Shown one piece after another: positions 1-12,000 of a DNA stretch of 64,000 nt. This DNA is from Echinarachnius parma. Its lineage: Eukaryota > Echinodermata > Echinoidea > Clypeasteroida > Echinarachniidae. Each line of letters opens with the position of its first letter. The first letter of the stretch is position 1. The notes beneath the pieces are model-generated. The model was not told where the DNA came from. It was given only the letters and a program-made list of their open reading frames with translations, and did no database searches. The stretch is taken from contig JBAMJV010000874.1 of the NCBI GenBank assembly GCA_037951105.1, positions 248,001 to 312,000 on the forward strand, given 5' to 3'. The position numbers and the translations under genes are program-made.

Positions 1-3
1 AGG

Positions 4-11
4 TGACGTCA
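4..11. promoter_or_regulatory. CRE-type palindrome upstream of gene 1 start
   Basis: A perfect TGACGTCA, the CREB/ATF consensus, 16 bases before the proposed start ATG. An 8-mer can occur by chance, and the transcription start is not known. Confidence 0.3.
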
Positions 12-26
12 TTGTATCTTTTGAAC

Positions 27-49
27 ATGGAGGCGCATTTCAGACAGAG
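27..49 (+). CDS. Gene 1 exon 1, proposed start (MEAHFRQ)
   Basis: A short open stretch starts at an ATG with A at -3 and G at +4. It ends at AG followed by the donor GTAAGA, leaving two bases (phase 2). Exon 2 needs exactly one base to complete a codon, so the join gives Ser and an open frame. The frame is also open upstream of the ATG to the window edge, so the true start could lie further 5'. With only 23 coding bases, this call rests on the splice phase and the start context. Confidence 0.45.
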
Positions 50-3000
50 GTAAGACAATTTAGAATTGCTGTTGTATATTTGTAGTTAGTTTAATAAAAT
101 CAATAAATAGTCAGAAAGATTCACCTCATTGTAGTGAACTTATTTTCATGATGAACAACACGCATGACTGTTCCACAAATACTCATCAGTGGGGATAAAA
201 GAGAACATATTGTTTATTTAGCGTCCAGCTCTGGAGGCTAACTTGATAGCAATTTCAAGACAAGTACATGTCCACCTTACATAAATTACAATATGTAAAT
301 ACCACTTTTTGTCTAAAGCGAGTGTCATCCACGGCTATTCGACATCAACTTTCCACAGTCCGACGATTTTCAGCATCCAGACCCAGGCAAGGTAGCAATG
401 CTGAGATAGTGCGGTGCACCATAAAACAGGAGGGGAATCCATATTCGTCTTGCCACATAGCGTTCGTATTGACAACAAAAGGTTTGTAAACAAATATTTT
501 ATTCTGTCTATCTCAAACTTGTTTGTGTCATATCAGTAAGAATGATCGTCTCAAACAAAACGCAGTGCACACACATATGGGTACTGACACGACCGTCGAG
601 TATTGAGAATGAATGTCTTCATTCTGTCCAATAATGGGTAGTTTATATGAATATATTGGATTCACGTACTTCCAACTCCATGGTCTACACCGAGACATGT
701 ACAGACAAGTTGCGATTTTACTGTATTCCATGAAATAAATCGCGTGTGTAAAAACAAATGTAGGGATTTACATATATTTGAATACATCAGACCATGAATT
801 GGATTCCCCTCATATCAAGAGAAATAAATGCATCAATTTTCATGGAAACACTATAACTCCCAACTTGGACACGGGCATTTGTACATTACGTACACAAAGG
901 CGTCTTGTTCAATGATGCATGACATCATTGTCGACATAATTTGTATATAATTTTAAATGAAAATTATTGGGCTTTACAAATAAACAAAAATAAGCATGTG
1001 AATGTTGAGGATTACTCAATATTTGGCCAATGAAGTCCGGACTCCTTTAATTTAAGTCCATTGTATAAGGGCAATTATTATACATAGTTTTACTGATCAA
1101 TCATTGTACTACCGGTACAATACCTGTTTGAATTACTAACACATATTTGTTAAAACTGACGTTTTTTTTATAGGACCATGTAACGACACAGCTGTGAACA
1201 CATTCCAACGAAGGTAGAGTAAACTAACTTATATTGCTTATTCAATATGAAGTATTTTCTAACGTAATTGCATATACATTTGAGGAATCAACACGCTATG
1301 CATGAGGGTCACTATTCATAAGGGACGCTATTCATGATTCATAGCGGGTGTAACTACTTTAAGGGTCGCTCTTCATACTACAATATCAGGATGGCTATTC
1401 ACAATACAAAATCAGGGTGACTGTACGTACAATTATAATTCGGGGTCGTTTTTTTTTTTCTTTATGATAACATACTAATACGAATTTAAAGAAATGCTTA
1501 CTTTGTTACATTGTGTTAGATTATGTTATCAATAAACACATGTTAATAACGACCACGTCATCATTGCATTGATTACGACCCTGATATTGTACTGTAAATA
1601 ACAATACATTATGAATAGAAGCTCTGATATTGTATGATAACTAAATAGCGACCCTTATGGGTAGTGATCCCGAATATAAATTATAATTTTTCGTAGGATT
1701 ATGACTAGCGAGCCTTGTAAGTGAGCTTCTGAGTAATGAGTAGCAACACTTTGATCGTTGATCATAATGCCTTAATCAGTGTAGCATACTTCCACAAAAG
1801 CAGAATCGTTTAGTCTTGATTTTCTCGAATTCTTCGCATGGTGCTTGCGAAGTTCACGGAGCACGCGGTTAGCTCTATTCTTATTTCAGACCGTACGGAT
1901 AATTAGAAAACAATTTACACGGCCGTCTATCACTAAGGAATGGTACGTATTAATGTGCAAGGCGCATTTAGCAGTTACAATCAGGGATGTGCATCGTAAA
2001 ATAGTCATACCATGCATATGGGCGATTAATCACATTTAATGCGACTGACATATAACTCTCAAACTTTGTGAAACGACTTGAAGTAAATAATTTTTAAGTT
2101 GTGAAAGCCTCATTATATCTTCAGGCAGTTTCCCACACGGTGAAATATTATGTATCTACGTTCGTACATCCGTCCATTAATAACGATTAACATATTAATT
2201 TAACCAATCGTGTCGGATTTTTGCCATGGTATTATGAAAGCAGTCCTTCAGTAAGGGGTAACCATGGTAACATAACGTTAGGAAAATTGAACTTCATGAA
2301 AAGGGAGGTTTCCCAACATTTTAATAGTTTATAATATATGCACACACAAATTAGATCAATTTGAACCTAAACTTCGTAATAATTTTGATATCATGCTAAA
2401 CAATGACAATTATACAACAATATGTAAGAGTAAGATTTGATACAAGATTCGAAACTCTACTTTGATCGACAATATCACTCGTGTGATACAATATAAATAT
2501 AATTGTTGGTTTCATTGCTTGGCATGATTATATTCCTTTATCATACAGTAAAATGTGGGTGTACACATTGCACCTGAGAATGAGAGACAGTCAGAAATGA
2601 AATGTTTCAAAATGAGTCGAGAGTATTCAATTTGTGTCGAAGATTGTAGCTTTTTCGTTGACAGGAAATTCATTTTTATGCCAACCATTCAAAAATGTGT
2701 GCCCATCATCTTGAATTTGCCCACTAATCACCTTTTGAAACTTTTAACATTTGGCATTGTTATTATTTGGTGTGTACTTTTTTATATTTAGTTTGTATGT
2801 ACTGTATGTGCTTCTAATAATGAATCATGCAAATGGCTTTATGTAACAAATTAGCAACTCTGGATGCTAGTCATTTACAAAAAATACATTTTGTTTTAAT
2901 TGAATTGAATTTAACCAAATTGAAATCAAAGTTTCATCCTGCTGGCTGTTCGTTCTACATCATGATAGCAATGCTTATAATTATAAGCCTGTTAAGTACG

Positions 3001-6000
3001 GTAGAGCTAAGCATAGGGGTGGATCAAGAGGCCGACAAGGCATACTGCACTTGATTATGGGCGCATCACTGCAATATAATTACTCAAATAAATCCTGTGC
3101 ACGGATTCCTGTCTTCAGCTTTAACAACGCAAACTATACTGAACTAAAACCTATGTTGCTCGTTCATTTTTCTGAAGCTGTTATAGCCCTCCTATTGACG
3201 ACACGTCTGACCCTGAGGTCACTATAATAGCCAATGAACTGAATGTGGACCAGTATTATGAGCTCGGGGTTGCGTTGGGTTTCACCATTCCTCAACTAGA
3301 ACAGAAAAGAAGAGAACAGCTAACCATCGACATGTTGCTCGAGTGGAAACGGGGCCTGTCATCTAAGGTGAATGCCAAGGAGACTCTACTAAATGTACTC
3401 GAAGGTCAAGATACAGACAGGAAATTGAAACTGAAGCAAAGCCCAAATGGTGAGAATGCCTTCCTAACCAAACGATCTGCATTTCCCTGTTGTCATATTG
3501 CAAGTAATGTTTTCTAAGTCGGCCTAATTATGCATAAAATAATATATTTCCCAAGCATTGAAACGATCTTACAACGATATGTCACATAATCCCGTCACGT
3601 TCTCGTGCGCGTTTTGCATCGTGCACGAGAACATTGAAGCATGAAGAGGCAACTATGATTAAGATCATCGTCACGTCGACTTAAACATTTGTGACCTTAC
3701 ACCACAAAACGACCGTTATGTCGCCGTGGTAGTTTGTCTGTAATTAGCTGATATAGTCAAATTATGTTTAAAATATGAAATTCAGGATTCTTGTATTTTC
3801 TGAATGAGTGTATCTTAATCTACCTTTCGTGAAATTTTGAGCATCAGAAATCATGTTTAAAATGATTTTTAATCAAATCAAAATGATCAGATTACAGTGC
3901 TTGAATGGACGATGATCTTTGAAGTGGCCCGTTTTCTCCCTAACTTTAAAACTGATTCAGCCATTTTTCAAATCTCGAGCGCTCATTTTGAGCGGGTTCG
4001 CTTAGTCCAAATATGACAAATTATATACCATTTTAGGTAATGACTTCTACTTTAATGTCATTTAAAAATTAGCAAAATTATTTTTCCCGACTTATTGGTC
4101 GTTTTGTGGTGTAAGATTTTCATATGCATAAGGTGTAATATTTCCCTTTTTGTTAGCTTTTTTGGGATGAATATTATTTTTGGGAGAAATTATTTATTCT
4201 AATCATTTGATCCGCTCTCATACACTTGCCATACACTTTTATTTTTACGAGACTGTGGCGTTTTGTAGAAATTACCCATCATTTCGTACAAAAGAGGGAG
4301 CGTTTCTACGGATGTATGCAAAACGAACGTAAAGTGCCAACTAAATATTTGCAAGCCCATTTTAAGTGAACCTTTAAGTGTAAATTCATTGAAAACAGAC
4401 GGTAGTTGAATTATACTTTTATAGAAAGCTAAGTTAATGCAGAATATGAATATATTACTTTCCAAGCACTCACTCATCAGAGAGAACAAAATGGGCATTA
4501 TATTGAACACCGTTTCAACTATTCCGAATCAAGGGACTTGGCGGGGCTCCGTAAACATTCCTTTCTGATGACGTCACGCCAGTGGGATTGAGCAGGAACT
4601 GGTATATTTCAGTGTGTGATACACCGCAAGTTTCGTTATTTTTAAAACTATTTTTGTTAGCATTTCGGTGATTGAATCGTATTGTATCAATAGGTAAATT
4701 ACTTATGTTCGTTGCGATAGCTACTGCAGTGCACTGCACTTCTACGCACGGTTTCCCAGGGTTTATAGGCCGTGTATTGGCGACGAGTCTAATTAATCCA
4801 TGCTATATCCAGCACAAATTAAATATAGCAAACTACTATACCTTTTCGTCGTCTTTTCTTTCCTGATTTTCATACATAGTATACTTTTCCTGTAGTTTTC
4901 CTGATTTTGACATAATTTTTATTGGTTCCCGGGCTCCCGATCAACCACCATTTTTACTTTGATAATGCAGATGGGCCCACCTCTCTGGGGGGAATGGTGC
5001 GTCGCAGCAGTGAGTGCTAGTGTATTGCAGTGCATAATATATGCCATGCATGCCAGGGAAGCTACTAGCGTACAGCTATGTACAGGCAGAACCGCCGAGG
5101 AATCATGACTTTCTCTTGTCAGACTAAATGATTGATTTACCCATTTTTAACAAATTAGACACAAAAAGCAACAAAATGATAACTAAACAACTAATATAAA
5201 TTACTGAACTATTGATACAATAAGTTTTAATCACCAAAATGCTCCCAAAATAGTTTTAAAAAACACGAAACTTGCGGTATAACACGCACTGAAATATAGC
5301 AGTTTCTGCTCAAACCCCCCGGGCGTGACGTCACCAGAAAGACGGTCCCCGCCAAGTTGCTTGATTCGGTAGTTGAAACGGTGTTCAATATATTGCCCAT
5401 TTGTATTTTATATGACGAGTGAGTGCTTGGAAAGCAATTTATTCATATTCTATGATCTTAGCTATCTGTAGAAGTATCATAAAACTAATGTTGTGTTTTT
5501 CAATGAATTTACACTTCAAAAACCCTGTGAAGAGCGCGCGAAGTATAACTTCAACTCATTTCAAGACATTTGAATGATGGATTAAATAAATACATCTGGA
5601 ATACAAATAAAACGAAATACCGCATTTACATTGTGATCACAATTTCTAGGTAGGTGTATTGTTCGATAGACTTATGGTCTTCTGGTTATTGGCGCTTGGC
5701 TATAAACAACCGTTTCATAGCCTTAGAAATCTCACTTGATCACACAACTATGAACTATTTTTACTAACCGTAACAGTGATGGTATTGCCATATAATTTCT
5801 TGTTGTGTTTTCTTTTTCTTTCCGTTTCATGTTCTTCATGGGATTGGCAATTCAGTTACAGACCTTCAAGGGTAAGATCTACATACACTTTTTATACTTT
5901 TTATACAATACATAATTAATTTAGTAAAGCACTTTTGTGGGTAGATTGTGATTTTGCTATTTACTATATGAATTATTCACGTTATAATTAATGTAATTCT

Positions 6001-9000
6001 ATTTATTTTATTTCATTACAAAAATACTATAATATACAACTTGAAAATTAGCATGCATTTTAACATGTAATTGACTCGATCCTGTTCTCTATACTGTTTT
6101 ATGTGATTACCTACTACCTTTACAGTGAAGTAGATATAGAAGCAATCGCTCTCACTATGACGCCTGAACAATTCCATGAAGTAGGAGCGAAACTCGGACT
6201 ACCGAAAACCAAACTGGAAGACCTGGAATATCGGAATATGGTGAACACGCGATCTGCTTCTGTCCAAATGCTGTCCTCGTGGAAATCGTCGCAGCAACGT
6301 GGCGTACAAACTACAGCAACAGTACGAGAGGTCTGGAACTCTGTAAGGTCTGCTGGTCACACAGGAGAGAAGGAGGGTATGTATTTTGAAGTAGATGTTA
6401 ACGTTATTGTAAACATCACCCCTTCGATGTGGCAATTTCAGTTGCTTTATTCTATATTGTACATGTTTTTATTGAATGAAAAGGCATAACTGCCACTTTA
6501 TTACTACACTGGGTCCAAAAAGAAACTTACAATTTTTCACATGGTCATATCTTGAATATCTGTCCATCAAAATGAACCAAAATGACACACAAGATAACTT
6601 TAATACTATACTCTAATGACGTGTCAGTATCCAATCAGTTACCTTACTGAAAGAACTTAAAATGCACCAAAATTGAACTGCTTGCTGTATCACATGTCAC
6701 AGCCTGGACATTTCGGCAACATAGTTTAAGGCACATGAGGAAGTCAAAACAAATTTAAATGAAGGTAATGTCAGTTACCCAAACACAGACATCAATAGTG
6801 AGTGTGTCCATGTGCTTGGAAGCATTCCGTGCATCTGCTACGCATGCTGTCCATCAGGTTTCAGATACAGGTTTGGGGAAATTGTTCCAATCTGCCTGTA
6901 GTGCTACTCCGAGTGTGTGCATTTACGGGCGGATTGTCCCTTGTTGTGACATGTGGTCCGGGAAGCTGTTCCATGTCTGTGCTTTTTGCTGTTGCGTCAT
7001 TTGTACAACTGCTTGGTTACTGACATGTATTTAGAGTAGAGTATTTAAGTAATCCTGTGTGTCATTTTGGTTAATTTTGATGGACAGGATTTTAAAATAT
7101 TATGATCATGTGAAAAATTATTAGTTTCTGTTTGGGCCCAGTATATATACATATGATATAAGGTACATGACACATCATAGTTCATAACAAATTGAATCAT
7201 TAAGGCATTGTTATTACAATGGAATATTTACGGTAATTTTACAGTTGCTTATTTGTATTTACGGTAATGTTACGGTTGCTTATTTGTATGTTAGTTCTTT
7301 ATAACTTATCTTTGAACTATTTACAGATGTTGCACCATTTCCAAGACTTACTTTGACTTAGGTGCACATGACGGTGTGTCCCTTCGCTCCCCTACGAGAG
7401 ATTCTGTTCCACTCCGGTCTGTTCTGGGCTATGAGCTCTGCCTCGTGTAAAGGTAGTCCCACGTCGCTCTGGGCTTGGTCTCTCCATCTCGTAGGAGGGC
7501 GTCCCGGGGGTCTACGTGCGTCAAAGTCATTTCTGTATGCTTGGTATGGTAGGCGGTGATGCGGCATGCGGACAACATGCCCAAACCATTTCAAGCGTCG
7601 CTTTGTTATCTCTTCACAGATGGTGTTTGTGATGCTTAGCCTTTGTCGGATTTCTTCATTTCTCACCCTGTCCATTAGGTGAACTCCCAGGATGGTCCGG
7701 AGACACCTCATTTCAAAAACCTCAAGCTTCTTTCTGTCTGATTTACGCAGAGTCCAGGATTCCGCTCCATATGTAGCAATAGGGAGGATGAGGGCTCTGT
7801 AGATTCTAACTTTAAGCGTTCTTGATATGTCTTGGTTGGACCAGATGGTACTTTTTAGCCTTCCAAATGACCAGGCTGCCAGTCTTACTCTCCTTTTCAC
7901 ATCTTATTCTATGTTAAGAACTATGCTACCAAGCAATACAAACTTGTCCACTTTCTCAATGTTGGTGTTGTTTAGAGAGTTCTGTCGATGGTCCTCGGTC
8001 ATGATTTTACATTTTGCAGTATTAATTTTCATACCCCATTTACTGCATGCTTTCTCCAATTCACTTGTTGAGACTTGGAGTTTCTCAAATACCAGTTCCA
8101 TGAGAGTGGTGTCGTCTGCATATCGGATGTTGTTAACCCGCATGTCATCCATCTGTACTCCACCATCCAGCTTTTGAATGTCCTTCATCACAAATTCCAG
8201 GAATAGGTTGAAGAGACTTGGAGAGAGGAGGCAGCCTTGCCGGACACAAGTTGTGACTTCAAACCATTCGGTTATCTTTCCATTCACCATGACAGAGCAC
8301 TTGGTTTGTTTGTACCATTTCCAAGACTACTTAAAAACCTTCAATTTTGTTTAATATCCTTTTATTTTAAGCTGAAGCTGAAATCGTATTAAAAGACGAT
8401 CTTATACTTGATATGGCGAAGAAGATAGACCCCATTCTGGTACCTGTTCAGGACTTTAGCGTATATCTAGGGCTGGGACATACTGCAGGATCTCGCGCGA
8501 TGATCAAAGGCCTTACCCAGTCTAGTTTGCATAGTGCCTACACCGAGTTACTCCATACCTTTGCCAACACACATGGTAGAGGAAAGAATGGCGCCCTCAA
8601 ACTCCGGGAAATTCTCAGGAAAAACAACATGTCGGCAGATGCTGAATTACTCAAAATACGTAAGAAAACTGCATATATAAAGTCTTCGAACATTGCAAAT
8701 TACATGTCAGAGCTAGAAGGAAATTAATTTTGACATGGATGAGCATTTCCTCTGGAATGTTTTACACAAATAATCAATATTTTATGGTCCACTGTCTGCT
8801 TACATTGCTTGCAGGAGGCGGCCATTTTCAACTGATTAGGGTAAAATGACGTATCAGGCGGATAAAACATTATTAAATGCAGCCCGCTCTTGTGTTTGCC
8901 GCCTGACACGTAATTCGACCGCGAGAAGTTGAATACATAGCTGCCCTCTTGGGCTTTGAAAGTAGTTCAGCAGACAACATTGGTCCATATCATATTGATT

Positions 9001-12000
9001 ATTTTCGTTATTGGGGAATATTCAAGAGGGAATAAGTGATTAGGAAAAACAGGAGTTATGCTCTCATCACATCCAGTAAGTTAAAAGGATCTAACGTACT
9101 TCTCCTTTAAGAATATGCCTAATTGCAATCTAAATATTGTGGTTCATATAAATAAGAAATAACTTTCGGTATAGAGAAAAAGACTACTGGGCCAAATAAA
9201 AATATAAATCAACATTTAGATTGTGTTTATTCCTAAAGGGATAGTTGAGTATTGGTCAAACTAAACTTAGTAACCCAAACCTGCACCAATACAGTACAAA
9301 GTAATAGTTATAACTTCACCATGCTCGAACAGTATATACAATTATAAACGACTAAGTAAAACCCCTATTACCATAATTCAAAAAGAGCCGTTACAACTCG
9401 AGAGGGCGCTCTCTAACAAAATGATTGGTTTTAGCCATTTTTCATACAAAATGATGCATTCAATGTTTTGTTTAAATAATGATTCAATAGATATATATAT
9501 CATCAACAACTTTCAAAAAACCTATTCATATTTCTTTCAAAGTAGTCTTCAAGCATTTAAAAAAATGTTTCTAAGAAGTAAAATATCCCCTGGTGAAGCT
9601 TTTTTGAATAAAGATATGACTATGGATATTTCAGCCGTTTCTGAACTGATTTTCTTCAAATAAAGTTTATTCTGTCATTAAAATTGTATGTTCTTTCAAA
9701 TTCGACAGTCAGTTTTTCATTATCTCACAAAAAACATATTTTGTGAAATGCCCCTCTATACCAACACTCTACTATCCCTTTAATGTATGTACAACCATTG
9801 GTGCATTGGCCCCATTTTCAGGAGGGCTGACGTATTATGTCGTATTATCATACTTCCCATTTTGCATGCACCTTGCCAGCAGAAAATATACTAATGAGTG
9901 AAAAAAAAACCTTATTAACCACTTCGAGCCGGACATTAACTGTTTTGGATGGTTTAGTCGGGCAATTAAATGGTTTTGGCCCTATTTGAAACTGTTATAC
10001 GCAAGAATGGCAAAGATTTGCCTAAGTGTGAGGTGTCTTTTTTCTTCTGAATATTACCGTTTTCAAAACTTATGAAGGCTGCCGCCTCCTTGCCCTCCCG
10101 CTTCGTACTTGCTATGTGATATTAATAACCAGTTGCTGTTGCTGTTCTTACCTCGCTTTTGTATTGTATCAGGGGTAGAGATGTGAATTAAACATTGTTC
10201 CTGTAATTTGTACTTCCTTTATTTAGCTGTTCGTAAGCCGGGCTTCTTGGTAGTAGCCATGTAGTTATCCCTAGAGCCTAGACATGTTTTTAAGTCCAAT
10301 GTTTTTTTTTTACTATGCATGATTAGCATGGTTTCTAGAAAGAAAAGAAATCAGCATGGTTTCCACCTTTGCAACATTCAGCATTTTTGTTTATAAGCAT
10401 TATAAAGATAACCAGCTAATATGCATATTTCTAAAATAATGTCCGAGGTCATTTGCTATCTAGGAATAGTGCAAACATAATACAAACCATTATTTTAGGG
10501 TGCTTGGGAGTAAGGAAGAATTCATTTCCAGCGCGCATTCACGTTGGCCATATGGGCAACATCCTAAAATCCCAGATGGCTCCCTCTAATTAGCATATTT
10601 CTGAATATTATTTGATTTGGTGGCTATAGAGCTATTAATGAGCAAACGATCATCTTCTACATATGTATTTAAAGATATGTCTGACCTTTGTTGCCGTCTT
10701 GGCAATATTCAGCAATGCATATAATTTGCTTCATTAGGTTACTCACCTAATTTACATAATTATAGAACCGTCTACTGGACTTTAGGCTAATCTTTAATAA
10801 GGAAATGTAACTCTACGGTAATTTGAATTGTTATATGACATGTAACCATTGCGTGCGTAACAACAAATAACAGTAATACTAAGAGCATTTGTATTAATTA
10901 TCAACTTGACCAAACAGATTTGCGAAGAATGAACATCGACGTCAGAGACGAGGGTATCGAAGTTTCTTCTTCCTCAGAGTCTACAGGTAAATGAGAGAGT
11001 AGAGAACAAATTTACCCCTGAACACAATTAAATTTGGATATATGTGTTTGTTAGAGGATTATGTTTCAATTTGTATTATTTGGTCATCAATGTATATTTG
11101 AAACAATAATTATGTATGTCAAGCGCATGGACAAGTAATTCGGTCTTGAGATCCGGTTTTAAAGAAATACTTAATCAGTAGTTATTTTACAATCAGTGCC
11201 AAATAACTAAGACATGTGTCAAATTATCCATCTTCAATGACGCAAGTTAATTAAAAAAACACACGGTATAGCCTTCAGTAATGTGTGAACGAATCATCGT
11301 ACCGATTCAAGCAGTTGCGCCACAAATATGGCCTTACAAAATGACATAATGCACATAATAATTGTGTACACAGTTTGACTATCTAACAACTTTGAAATTA
11401 CCAAAATTAAGTGTTTCGGCGCTATCAGGTAAACAAATACACAAGCTATACTATTCATAATGTTGCCAAATGACAGGGGTTAAAAGTGGTGAATTTCTGG
11501 CAGTTTTTGCATCGTATTACTTGGTCCTATTTCAAAGGTTTAGTTGAGTTTTGGTCAAACTGAATTTTAGACACCAAACCCTGCACGATAACATTACAAT
11601 TGTTATAACTCTACCATGCGCGAAAAGTATACAAAATAACAAACGACTAAGTAAACAGCCTGCTATCATTACAAAGAGCCGTAAAAACACAAGAGTCCGC
11701 TTTCTAAAAACGCATTGGTTTCATCCATTTTTATAAACAAACTCTGCATGTGATGCTTTGTTGAAATAATGATTAATTCGAGAGATCATCAACAACTATT
11801 TCAAAACCGTTTTTGTAAACAAGTGTGAAGAGGAGGCATTTACATTTTGTTTCAAATTATCGAATTCTTGTGGGGCGACACACAAATGGTTATATTTATG
11901 GATATTTTAGCCATTTCTGAACCGATTTTGATCATTAAAATTGTATGATTTTACAAATTTGATACTCTAGTTTGTCAATACCTCTCTAAACAAATGATTT

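Noticed and set aside
1172..1214. Possible extra exon of gene 1 after TTTATAG
   Set aside because: In the phase required by exon 1 it reads into TAA within three codons.
7362..8177. Plus-strand reading frames over the LINE
   Set aside because: They are antisense shadows of the reverse transcriptase read on the minus strand.
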